Assembly (NCBI GenBank): GCA_910579995.1
Contig: CAJTWH010000006.1
Coordinates: forward strand, 1 to 64,000
Source: an uncultured Muribaculaceae bacterium
GTDB taxonomy: Bacteria; Bacteroidota; Bacteroidia; Bacteroidales; Muribaculaceae
Length of the DNA stretch: 64,000 nt
Direction: 5' to 3'
This document shows positions 1 through 7,567 of the stretch, piece by piece (position 1 is the first letter of the stretch; each line of letters begins with the position of its first letter). The position numbers were made by a program, and so were the translations under genes. Below the pieces are notes generated by a model. It was not told the DNA's origin and did no database searches. It saw only the letters and a list, made by a program, of their open reading frames with translations.

Positions 1-4
1 AAAC

Positions 5-78
5 GGCGGGATAGCTCAGTTGGTTAGAGCGTCGGATTCATAACCCGGAGGTCACGAGTTCAATTCTCGTTCCCGCCA
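5..78 (+). tRNA. tRNA-Met (CAT)
   Basis: A full cloverleaf can be drawn. The acceptor arms GGCGGGA and TCCCGCC pair, the D arm is GCTC/GAGC, the anticodon loop is TTCATAA with CAT at 39-41, and the T arm is ACGAG/CTCGT. No CCA is encoded; the discriminator is A. A CAT anticodon fits elongator Met; a tRNA-Ile2 read through lysidine is a less likely alternative. The innermost anticodon-stem pair is A-C (37 with 45), where a T opposite A would be expected. Confidence 0.93.
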
Positions 79-106
79 CTTCTTAATAAACCAATCTCAT
101 CATAGA

Positions 107-138
107 GCCGATAGCAGTGATTTGCCATCGGCTTTTTT
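107..138 (+). terminator. Rho-independent terminator after tRNA-Met
   Basis: Arms GCCGATAGCA (107-116) and TGCCATCGGC (123-132) pair with one A-C mismatch and are followed by six T (133-138). It ends only nine bases before the pyrK ATG at 148, so any read-through transcript would carry the hairpin across the ribosome entry region of pyrK. Confidence 0.8.
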
Positions 139-147
139 GTATTTGTC

Positions 148-912
148 ATGAAGAAATTCGAGATGTCTCTGCGGCTGTCGGCTATTTCTCATCTGCCTTC
201 CGGGTGGGTGTGGCTTACCCTCGAGCAGCCCGACGGTAGCCCGATGCCTCCGATGATGCCGGGCCAGTTTGTTGAGATCGGCGTTGACCGGTCAAGAGTG
301 TTGCTCAATCGTCCTATTTCAATTTTCAACCGCACTGAAAGCACCCTTGAGCTGCTTGTGGCTCCGGTGGGCCGGGCTACCAAAGTGCTCGCCGGATATG
401 TGCCCGGTGATAGCCTGCGTGTGGTTGCCCCTCTCGGCAAGGGCTTTGCGGGTGATTTTGAAAAAGGTGCCCGGGTGCTTCTCGTCGGTGGTGGTGTCGG
501 TATCGCTCCTCTTTATTATCAGGCGCGCCTGCTTGCAGAGGCCGGCTGCACTGTAGAGGTGATTTTCGGTATGCGCACAGCTCCCGACTCGGCTATTGTA
601 GACCGTTTTGCGTCGGTGGCCGACATCAAAGTGTGCACTGACGACGGCACTGCCGGCTTCCACGGACTTGTCACCCGGCACCCTGATTTCTCTGCCGCGT
701 GGGATTATGTGCAGGTCTGCGGTCCGAAGCCTATGATGATGGCGGCGCGTCAACTCGCCATGTCGCTTGGCTACAAGGGAGAGGTGTCGCTTGAGAATAT
801 GATGGCCTGCGGCCTCGGCGCATGCCTCTGTTGTGTTGAAAAAACTGTCAAGGGCAATCTGTGTGTCTGCAAGGAAGGCCCCGTATTTAACTTTGATATG
901 CTCGCATGGTAG
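148..912 (+). CDS. pyrK: Dihydroorotate dehydrogenase B electron-transfer subunit
   Basis: PyrK is the FAD and 2Fe-2S subunit that passes electrons from the PyrD flavin to NAD+ in pyrimidine synthesis. The 254-residue protein has a ferredoxin-reductase-like fold. The flavin-binding segment RPISIFN lies near residue 55, the nucleotide-binding segment VLLVGGGVGIAPL near 110, and the C-terminal cysteine cluster (MACGLGACLCCVE, then CVC) near 220-240 supplies the iron-sulfur ligands. It overlaps pyrD by seven bases, as usual for this pair. An alternative in-frame ATG lies at 163. The terminator hairpin immediately upstream could limit expression by read-through. Confidence 0.95.
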   Translation: MKKFEMSLRLSAISHLPSGWVWLTLEQPDGSPMPPMMPGQFVEIGVDRSRVLLNRPISIFNRTESTLELLVAPVGRATKVLAGYVPGDSLRVVAPLGKGFAGDFEKGARVLLVGGGVGIAPLYYQARLLAEAGCTVEVIFGMRTAPDSAIVDRFASVADIKVCTDDGTAGFHGLVTRHPDFSAAWDYVQVCGPKPMMMAARQLAMSLGYKGEVSLENMMACGLGACLCCVEKTVKGNLCVCKEGPVFNFDMLAW

Positions 913-1811
913 ATTTGTCAACATCGCTCAAAGATCTTGAGCTTAAAAATCCCGTCCTGACGGCTTCGGGTACATTCGGTTTCGGAGAAGAATATGCCGA
1001 TTTCATCGATCTGAACGCCCTGGGCGGATTTGTGGTCAAAGGTACAACCCTCGAGCCCCGGCAAGGAAACGACTATCCCCGCATGGCTGAGACTCCCATG
1101 GGCATGCTCAATTGTGTTGGTCTGCAGAATGCCGGCGTAGATCATTTTATTGAAGATAAATGGCCTTATCTGAGCAAGCTTGACTCGGTGCCTATTGTAA
1201 ATGTGTCGGGTGCCCGCATTGAAGATTACGTAGCCTGCGCCGAAAAACTTGCTGCACTGGATGGCCTCAAGGCTATAGAGCTCAATATCTCATGCCCTAA
1301 TGTGAAGCAGGGCGGCATGGCCTTCGGTACAACCTGTGATGGAGCTGCCTCTGTTGTGTCGGCTGTGCGCGAGGTGTGGCCGCGTCATCTGATGGTCAAA
1401 CTTTCGCCCAATGTGACATCTATCGTTGATATCGCCAAGGCTGTCGAGGGTGCCGGTGCCGACTCGGTGTCGCTCATCAATACACTTCTTGGCATGGCTG
1501 TCGACGTGGAGCGTCGCCGACCTGTGTTGTCTACCGTTACCGGTGGCCTTTCGGGCCCTGCCGTCAAGCCTGTGGCTGTGCGTATGGTATGGCAGGTGGC
1601 ACATGCAGTTTCTGTCCCGGTTGTGGGTCTCGGCGGCATATCTTCTGCCGAGGACGCTCTTGAGTTTATTATGGCAGGTGCAAGCGCAATTCAGGTAGGT
1701 ACTGCCAACTTTGTAAACCCGCGCGTCACAGTAGAGATTATCGACGGTCTGCGGGAATACTGCGAGCGCCATGGCGTAGAACGTCTGATGGATCTTCGAG
1801 CTATCATTTGA
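906..1811 (+). CDS. pyrD: Dihydroorotate dehydrogenase, class 1B catalytic subunit
   Basis: This FMN enzyme oxidizes dihydroorotate to orotate, the fourth step of pyrimidine synthesis, working with PyrK. The 301-residue TIM barrel starts with the typical segment LKNPVLTASGTFGFG. It carries the substrate loop around NxSCPNVK near residue 130, which contains the class 1B catalytic cysteine, and the FMN phosphate segment VGLGGISSAED near 240. Length and motifs match the class 1B (NAD-linked) family. The ATG lies inside the end of pyrK, so the two are probably translationally coupled. Confidence 0.95.
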   Translation: MVDLSTSLKDLELKNPVLTASGTFGFGEEYADFIDLNALGGFVVKGTTLEPRQGNDYPRMAETPMGMLNCVGLQNAGVDHFIEDKWPYLSKLDSVPIVNVSGARIEDYVACAEKLAALDGLKAIELNISCPNVKQGGMAFGTTCDGAASVVSAVREVWPRHLMVKLSPNVTSIVDIAKAVEGAGADSVSLINTLLGMAVDVERRRPVLSTVTGGLSGPAVKPVAVRMVWQVAHAVSVPVVGLGGISSAEDALEFIMAGASAIQVGTANFVNPRVTVEIIDGLREYCERHGVERLMDLRAII

Positions 1812-1894
1812 ACCCTTTTTCTACCGCATTTTTAATAGAAAACGGATATAATTTACATTATTGACGATTTTTTGTGGCTTTTTATGCGATTTTT

Positions 1895-1925
1895 TTTGCT
1901 GGTTGCAGAAAAATTTGTATGTTTG
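1895..1925 (+). promoter_or_regulatory. Bacteroidota-type promoter for queF
   Basis: TTTG at 1895-1898, a 19-base spacer, then TATGTTTG at 1918-1925 match the -33/-7 consensus of the primary sigma factor of this phylum. Transcription would start near 1932. The rest of the 172-base gap between pyrD and queF is AT-rich. I looked for a preQ1 riboswitch in the leader and saw none. Confidence 0.65.
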
Positions 1926-1995
1926 CCGCATTAAATCTACTCTTCGTGCGCCTAAACACGTCAGGAGAGTGTAAAACAATGGTTTGTTAATCACT

Positions 1996-2469
1996 ATGTC
2001 TCGTAAACAAGAAGAATTGTCGACATGTACTCTTCTGGGGTCTAACGGTACTGTATATCCTACCGATTATGCTCCCGAGATGCTCGAGACGTTTAAAAAT
2101 AAACATCCCGAGCACGACTATCTTGTCACCCTCAACTGTCCCGAATTTACCTCGCTGTGCCCCAAGACCGGTCAGCCTGATTTCGGGCATATCATCATCA
2201 ATTATATTCCCGACGAAGATATGGTGGAGAGCAAGAGCCTTAAGCTCTATCTCTTCAGCTTCCGAAATCACGGCGACTTTCATGAAGATTGCGTAAACAT
2301 CATCATGAAAGACCTCGTCAAGCTCATGCACCCCCGCTATATCGAGGTGCGCGGTATTTTTACTCCGCGAGGTGGTATTTCAATCATACCGTTTGCCAAC
2401 TATGGCGATGAAAATCATCAGGATATGGTGCGTCAGCGCTTGGTGGCTGTTTTTCCCGATAAATTCTGA
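1996..2469 (+). CDS. queF: NADPH-dependent 7-cyano-7-deazaguanine reductase
   Basis: QueF reduces preQ0 to preQ1 in queuosine tRNA modification. The 157-residue single-domain (type I) protein has the active-site cysteine in FTSLCPKTGQPDF near residue 50, which forms the thioimide with the nitrile, and the QueF signature ESKSLKLYLFSFRN near 85-100. I chose the ATG at 1996: the reading frame is open back to a TTG at 1984, but the ATG gives the family's usual N-terminus. A tiny ATG-GTT-TGT-TAA frame (1979-1990) sits just upstream behind AGGAG. queC follows five bases after the stop. Confidence 0.93.
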   Translation: MSRKQEELSTCTLLGSNGTVYPTDYAPEMLETFKNKHPEHDYLVTLNCPEFTSLCPKTGQPDFGHIIINYIPDEDMVESKSLKLYLFSFRNHGDFHEDCVNIIMKDLVKLMHPRYIEVRGIFTPRGGISIIPFANYGDENHQDMVRQRLVAVFPDKF

Positions 2470-2474
2470 TTATC

Positions 2475-3143
2475 ATGGCACGACCCGTAAAAAACGCCCT
2501 TATGGTTCTCTCCGGAGGCATGGACTCAGTGACAATGCTCTACGAGTATGCTTCCGAGATTGACCTCGCCGTAAACTTTTCTTACGGCTCAAACCATAAT
2601 GCCCGAGAGCTCGAATGGGCCCGTTACCATTGCGAAAAATTAGGTATAGAGCTTGTGGAGATTGACTTGTCCTTTATCGGAAGCAATTTTCACAGTTCGC
2701 TCCTTGAAGGCCCCGACGCCATACCTGAAGGCGACTACGACTTTGACAATATGAAGTCAACCGTCGTTCCGTTCCGCAACGGTATCATGCTTGCCGCAGC
2801 AGCCGGCCTCGCTGAAAGCCGTGGTCTGGAAGTGCTGATGATAGCCAACCATGCCGGTGACCATGCACTATATCCCGACTGCCGCGATTCGTTTGTCAAA
2901 GCTATGTCGGAGGCAATCAAGGCCGGCACATACGAGGGTATAACCGTCAAGGCACCATATACCTTGCTCTCCAAGACAGATATTGCCCTGCGTGGCAAGC
3001 GGCTCGGAATCGACTACTCAACCACATACTCTTGCTATCGTGGCCTCGAGAAGCATTGCGGCCGATGTGGCACATGCCGCGAAAGACGTCAGGCTCTTGC
3101 CGACGCCGGCATTGTGGATACCACCGAATACGAAGACGAATAA
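2475..3143 (+). CDS. queC: 7-cyano-7-deazaguanine synthase
   Basis: QueC converts 7-carboxy-7-deazaguanine to preQ0 with ATP and ammonia, the step before QueF. The N-terminal PP-loop motif LSGGMDS (near residue 13) binds ATP. Four cysteines near the C-terminus (CYRGLEKHCGRCGTC, about residues 190-204) match the zinc site of the family. The length of 222 is normal. It is cotranscribed with queF, so two consecutive pathway steps share an mRNA; queD and queE are not in the window. Confidence 0.95.
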   Translation: MARPVKNALMVLSGGMDSVTMLYEYASEIDLAVNFSYGSNHNARELEWARYHCEKLGIELVEIDLSFIGSNFHSSLLEGPDAIPEGDYDFDNMKSTVVPFRNGIMLAAAAGLAESRGLEVLMIANHAGDHALYPDCRDSFVKAMSEAIKAGTYEGITVKAPYTLLSKTDIALRGKRLGIDYSTTYSCYRGLEKHCGRCGTCRERRQALADAGIVDTTEYEDE

Positions 3144-3186
3144 ACGTGAATATCAACATAATATCCAATCTCTAAAAAATCAATCC

Positions 3187-3360
3187 ATGGAAGAATTACT
3201 TCAGCAGGTTAAAGAGGCATTTGAGACTTTCAGTGCCGACGCAGCTCTTCAGCTCGAAAAAGGAAACAAGGCAGCCGGCACACGTGCCCGCAAAGCTTCT
3301 CTTCAGCTCGAGAAACTTATGAAAGAGTTCCGCAAAGCATCTCTCGAAGCAGCTAAATAA
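3187..3360 (+). CDS. Histone H1-like small basic protein
   Basis: This 57-residue protein resembles the Hc1/H1-like proteins common in Bacteroidota. An acidic-to-mixed N-terminal helix is followed by the lysine/arginine-rich stretch NKAAGTRARKASLQLEKLMK and ends in KASLEAAK. It is probably a DNA-associated chromatin protein, though a DNA role rests on family resemblance only. The start is the ATG at 3187; longer frames upstream run through queC and are not credible. A strong terminator follows at 3381. Confidence 0.85.
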   Translation: MEELLQQVKEAFETFSADAALQLEKGNKAAGTRARKASLQLEKLMKEFRKASLEAAK

Positions 3361-3380
3361 CAACTACTACATCAACTCTT

Positions 3381-3408
3381 AACGCCGTGGCCTCCGCCAT
3401 GGCGTTTT
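3381..3408 (+). terminator. Terminator after the histone-like gene
   Basis: Arms AACGCCGTGG (3381-3390) and CCATGGCGTT (3397-3406) pair through ten positions including one G-T, with loop CCTCCG and a T-rich tail. It separates the queF-queC-histone unit from the dnaN unit. Confidence 0.85.
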
Positions 3409-3435
3409 CTGTTTTATGCTGTGCCGGAAACAAAA

Positions 3436-3467
3436 TTTGCACCTTTGAGGAATATTGCTTAAATTTG
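3436..3467 (+). promoter_or_regulatory. Bacteroidota-type promoter for dnaN
   Basis: TTTG at 3436-3439 and TAAATTTG at 3460-3467 are separated by 20 bases, giving a start near 3474 and a leader of about 57 bases before the dnaN ATG. Confidence 0.6.
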
Positions 3468-3530
3468 TAGATTGAAATCAAAATGCGCTCGCGCATACTT
3501 TTGTGATAATTCATAAACTGCAGTATATAA

Positions 3531-4658
3531 ATGAAATTCAACGTATCGAGCAAAGTTCTCTACAGCGCCACTTCGGCCGTGAGCAAGGTTATCAACACCA
3601 AGAATACCCTTGCCATTCTTGATAACTTTTTGATCAATCTCACCGGCAATGTGCTCACTATCACCGGCAGCGATCAGGAAAATGCCCTCACAGCACGTGT
3701 GGAGGTGGAAAAGGCCAAGGGTGAGGGTAGTGTATGCCTCGGAGCCCGCCGTCTCGTAGAGCTTCTCAAAGCTATTCCCGACCAAGGTGTCACCGTAGAG
3801 CTCAATGAAGATACCCTCGAGATGCAGCTCACATACCAGAGCGGACACTACTCGTTTGTAGGACTGCCCGCAAACCAGTATCCCGAGTTCGCCCCCGAGT
3901 CGGCCGGTGAACCGATTTCGTTCAGTATCGCTACCGAGCAGATGATCACCGGTCTCGACAACACCATGTTTGCTGTCAGCAACGACGAATACCGTATCAT
4001 CATGCAGGGCGTTCTCTTCGATGTCGCTCCCGAAAGCATTACTTTCGTGGCCACAGACACCCGCAAGCTCGTACGCTATATCGACAAACGCACCGCTCCC
4101 GGCGTGACAGGCAGCTGCGTAATCCCGTCAAAACCGGCAAACATCATCAAGAATGTCTTTGCCAAGGACGAGACTCTCAACATCACCATGAATACCCGCA
4201 GCGCTACAATCGAGAGCGGCAATTTCACTTTCCAGTGTACTTTCCTCAACGGCAACTATCCCGACTACAACCGTGTGATTCCGCGCAACAACACCAACGT
4301 GCTCACCGTTGACCGCACCGCGCTCCTCGACGCTGTGCGTCGTGTGGCTATCTTCGTGGAGGTTGACGGCGGTCTTGAGAAATTCCGTATCGGCTCAGAG
4401 TCAATCCTTATCAAGAGCAACGACCCGAGCCTTTGCACCAGCGCCCGCGAGCAGGTGCCCTGCGCATATACCGGCACCGACCTCACAATCGGTTTCAACG
4501 CCGCATACCTCACCGAAATTCTCAACACTGTGAAGAGTCAGGAAGTGGTGGTCAACCTTGGCGACGCAGGCCGTCCCGGTGTATTCCGCCCCGCTGAAGA
4601 GCCCGACAACACCGAGCTCGTAATGCTCCTCATGCCCATGACTGTAGGTGAATTCTGA
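3531..4658 (+). CDS. dnaN: DNA polymerase III beta sliding clamp
   Basis: DnaN forms the ring-shaped dimer that tethers the replicative polymerase to DNA. The 375-residue length and start MKFNVSSKVLYSATSAVSKV fit the three-domain clamp. The C-terminus LVMLLMPMTVGEF matches the family's PMR/PM-type end that lines the protein-binding pocket. The gene is not next to dnaA here. It starts a long run of closely spaced plus-strand genes; a DnaQ-like exonuclease follows after six bases. Confidence 0.95.
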   Translation: MKFNVSSKVLYSATSAVSKVINTKNTLAILDNFLINLTGNVLTITGSDQENALTARVEVEKAKGEGSVCLGARRLVELLKAIPDQGVTVELNEDTLEMQLTYQSGHYSFVGLPANQYPEFAPESAGEPISFSIATEQMITGLDNTMFAVSNDEYRIIMQGVLFDVAPESITFVATDTRKLVRYIDKRTAPGVTGSCVIPSKPANIIKNVFAKDETLNITMNTRSATIESGNFTFQCTFLNGNYPDYNRVIPRNNTNVLTVDRTALLDAVRRVAIFVEVDGGLEKFRIGSESILIKSNDPSLCTSAREQVPCAYTGTDLTIGFNAAYLTEILNTVKSQEVVVNLGDAGRPGVFRPAEEPDNTELVMLLMPMTVGEF

Positions 4659-4664
4659 TAAGAA

Positions 4665-5444
4665 ATGAAACTTCAACTTACACGCCCTCTCGTATTTTTC
4701 GACCTCGAGACTACGGGTACAAACATCAATACCGACCGAATCGTCGAGATTTCTTTTGTCAAACTCATGCCCGACGGGCGTGTGATTGAGAAAACCCGTC
4801 GTATCAACCCGGAAATGCACATCCCCGAGGAGTCGACAGCCATACATCATATCACAGATGAGGATGTTGCCAACGAACCCACTTTCCGGCAGATAGCAAG
4901 CTCGCTCGCTCAGCAGCTGAGCAACTGCGATATCGCCGGTTTCAACAGCAACCGCTTCGATGTGCCTCTGCTCGATCAGGAATTCGACCGCGTGGGCATA
5001 GATTTCGATATCTCGCGTGCCCGCATGATTGATGTGCAGACAATCTATCATAAGAAGGAGCCGCGCACCCTTGTGGCTGCCTACAAATACTACTGCGGCA
5101 AGAACCTCGAAGACGCCCACAGCGCCCTCGCGGATACCCGTGCCACGATGGAAGTGCTTCTCGCACAACTCGAAAAATACGACGACGTCCCTACCGAAGT
5201 GGGAGCTCTCTCCGAGTATGCCTCGGCCAACCGCAATGTCGATATAATGGGTAGGATGATCTACGATGAAAAAGGTCGCGAGGTCATCAACTTCGGAAAA
5301 TATAAGGGGCGTCTTGCCGAGGAAGTGCTTGCCACCGACAATGGCTACTACAGCTGGATTTTGGGCGGCGACTTCCCCCGCAACACAAAGAAGGCGTTCA
5401 CCCGAGTGTTCCTGCGCATAAAGAAAGCCAATGCAAAATCTTAA
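4665..5444 (+). CDS. DnaQ-like 3'-5' exonuclease
   Basis: A DEDDh-type exonuclease. ExoI is FFDLETTGT near residue 11, with the two metal-binding acids; ExoII lies around DIAGFNSNRFDVPLL near 90; ExoIII is HSALADTRAT near 150. The C-terminal 70 residues (around GREVINFGKYKGR and YYSWILGGDFP) match the small domain appended to many Bacteroidota members. Its place directly after dnaN suggests a role in replication proofreading or repair. It is not proven to be the polymerase epsilon subunit. It overlaps coaBC by 14 bases. Confidence 0.85.
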   Translation: MKLQLTRPLVFFDLETTGTNINTDRIVEISFVKLMPDGRVIEKTRRINPEMHIPEESTAIHHITDEDVANEPTFRQIASSLAQQLSNCDIAGFNSNRFDVPLLDQEFDRVGIDFDISRARMIDVQTIYHKKEPRTLVAAYKYYCGKNLEDAHSALADTRATMEVLLAQLEKYDDVPTEVGALSEYASANRNVDIMGRMIYDEKGREVINFGKYKGRLAEEVLATDNGYYSWILGGDFPRNTKKAFTRVFLRIKKANAKS

Positions 5445-6642
5445 GGGCAAGCATATTATATTAGGTATCAGCGGAGGTATCGCGGCTTACAAGAGCGTGG
5501 TGCTTCTGCGTGCCTTTGTCAAGGCCGGTGCTGAGGTGCAGGTGGTGATCACGCCTAACGGCAAGCAGTTTATCACGCCTGTGACATTGTCGTCGCTATC
5601 GGGAAAACCTGTCGTAAGCGAGTTCTTCACCGCCAATACCGGCGAATGGCACTCGCATGTCGACCTCGGCCTTTGGGCTGACGCTATGGTCATTGCTCCG
5701 GCTACGGCTTCTACCCTCGCAAAAATGGCCAACGGTGTGGCCGACAATATGTTGGTGACGACATATCTCTCGGCTCGTTGTCCGGTCTTTGTCGCTCCGG
5801 CGATGGACTTCGACATGATGGCTCATCCGACTACCACCCGCAATCTCGCAACTCTCCGTGGCGATGGCGTCCACATCATTGAGCCGGAAGTCGGCGAGTT
5901 GGCAAGCCATCTGGTAGGGCGCGGACGCATGGAAGAACCCGAGCGTATAGCCGAGGTGATAAACGACTTTTTTGCACCTGCAGAGCTCCCGCTCAAGGGT
6001 AAGAAGGTTATCATTACCGCCGGCCCGACTGTAGAGCGTATCGACCCGGTGAGGTATATCAGCAACTTCTCTACCGGCAAGATGGGATTCGCACTCGCCG
6101 ATGAGGCTGCCCGCCGCGGAGCCTCGGTTACTCTTGTGTGTGGTCCGTGCGGTCGCAAGAGCAATACACCGGGGGTTACTCAGCTCGATGTAGAGAGCGC
6201 CCGTGAAATGTATGAGGCTGCTATGCGCGAGTTTGCCGACGCGGATATAGCGATTATGGCGGCTGCCGTGGCCGACTATGCCCCGGCACACTTCCGCGAC
6301 TCAAAGATCAAACGCGAGCACGAGGATGTGGAAAGCATAGAGCTGGTAAAAAATCCCGACATAGCCGCAGCTCTCGGCAAGGTGAAAAAAACGGGTCAAT
6401 GCCTCGTAGGCTTTGCGCTTGAGACTGATAACGGCCCGGCCAATGCCGCCGAGAAACTTCGCCGCAAGAATCTCGACATGATAGTGCTCAACAGCCTCGC
6501 CGACCCCGGAGCAGGCTTTGGCACAGACACTAACAAGATATCGGTATTCTATGCCGAGCCGGCCAAGGAAGCTCAGATTTTCGGGCTGAAAAGCAAAGCC
6601 GAGGTGGCGGCCGATATATTTGATTGCATCGATAATCTATGA
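5431..6642 (+). CDS. coaBC: Bifunctional phosphopantothenoylcysteine decarboxylase / phosphopantothenate-cysteine ligase
   Basis: CoaBC carries out two steps of coenzyme A synthesis. The N-terminal flavoprotein half begins GKHIILGISGGIAAYKS and contains the APAMDFDM segment near residue 120. The ligase half begins at KKVIITAGPTVERIDPVRYISN near 190 and includes the KIKRE and LVGFALETD segments. At 403 residues it is full length. It overlaps the exonuclease upstream and DUF4835 downstream (4 bases). coaE lies later in the same plus-strand run. Confidence 0.95.
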   Translation: MQNLKGKHIILGISGGIAAYKSVVLLRAFVKAGAEVQVVITPNGKQFITPVTLSSLSGKPVVSEFFTANTGEWHSHVDLGLWADAMVIAPATASTLAKMANGVADNMLVTTYLSARCPVFVAPAMDFDMMAHPTTTRNLATLRGDGVHIIEPEVGELASHLVGRGRMEEPERIAEVINDFFAPAELPLKGKKVIITAGPTVERIDPVRYISNFSTGKMGFALADEAARRGASVTLVCGPCGRKSNTPGVTQLDVESAREMYEAAMREFADADIAIMAAAVADYAPAHFRDSKIKREHEDVESIELVKNPDIAAALGKVKKTGQCLVGFALETDNGPANAAEKLRRKNLDMIVLNSLADPGAGFGTDTNKISVFYAEPAKEAQIFGLKSKAEVAADIFDCIDNL

Positions 6643-7565
6643 TTTACAGACTCTCTCTTCTTCTTCGCAGCACCGCAGTGCTGTTTCTGGGCTTGCTTGC
6701 CAATATGGCGGTGCAAGCTCAGGAACTCAACTGCGAGGTGACTGTAAACGCCGACCAGATTTCAGGCAGCAAACAGGTGTTTGAGACACTTCAGGAGGCC
6801 ATGCGCGACTATCTCAACACTACAACTTTCACAAGCGCGCAATTCTCCGCCAATGAGAAAATCGAGTGCCGCCTGTTTCTCACGGTCAAGGAGTATGCCG
6901 ACGATACTTTCAAGGGCGATCTGCAGGTGCAGTCGCTCCGTCCGGTATACAACAGCAGCTATACGACAACACTCCTCAATTTCAAGGATACGAAGGTAGA
7001 ATTCACATATCGTGAGAATGAGCCGTTGGTGTTCTCTGTCAACAACATGGAGAGCCAGCTCACGCAGATTCTCAATTTCTATGCCTATCTTATCCTTGCT
7101 GTCGACTTCGATTCCTTTGCACCTCGAGGCGGCGATCCCTATTTCGAGCGTCTTGCCATGATTGTGCAGCAGGCCCAATCGTCGGGCGAGACCGGTTGGA
7201 AAGCCTTCGAGGATAATAAAAACCGAAGTGCCGTGCTGTCGTCGTATACCGACCCTGCCACAACCGAACTGCGCGACATGACCTACAAATACTATCGCCA
7301 AGGCCTCGACCAGATGTCGGTGTCGGTAGACAAAGGCCGTGCTGCCGTCACCGAGAGTCTTGAGACTATAAAGAAAGTATATGGAGTATCGCCCATGTCG
7401 GTGGCGCTCTCGATGTTTAAAGACGCCAAATTCGACGAACTGGTGAATATCTACTCCAAAGCGCCTGCCGATGAGCGTACGAAAGTATACAATCTTCTCG
7501 AACCTATTTACCCTACCGAATCCGACCGGCTCGAAAAGATAAAGAAAGGACAAGAAAACAAGTAG
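6639..7565 (+). CDS. DUF4835 family secreted protein (PorD-like)
   Basis: A 308-residue protein with an N-terminal signal peptide (hydrophobic core LLLRSTAVLFLGLLANMAVQA). The body carries the DUF4835 pattern: ELNCEVTVNADQISG, then QEAMRDYLN and YNSSYTTTLLNF. The family is found in Bacteroidota between coaBC and recN. Some databases name it PorD and link it to type IX secretion; I cite this from memory and cannot test it here. It overlaps coaBC by four bases, and recN starts two bases after its stop. Confidence 0.8.
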   Translation: MIYRLSLLLRSTAVLFLGLLANMAVQAQELNCEVTVNADQISGSKQVFETLQEAMRDYLNTTTFTSAQFSANEKIECRLFLTVKEYADDTFKGDLQVQSLRPVYNSSYTTTLLNFKDTKVEFTYRENEPLVFSVNNMESQLTQILNFYAYLILAVDFDSFAPRGGDPYFERLAMIVQQAQSSGETGWKAFEDNKNRSAVLSSYTDPATTELRDMTYKYYRQGLDQMSVSVDKGRAAVTESLETIKKVYGVSPMSVALSMFKDAKFDELVNIYSKAPADERTKVYNLLEPIYPTESDRLEKIKKGQENK

Positions 7566-7567
7566 CG

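Noticed and set aside
1926..1995. preQ1 riboswitch before queF
   Set aside because: I could not find the preQ1-I hairpin plus A-rich tail or a preQ1-II fold in the leader.
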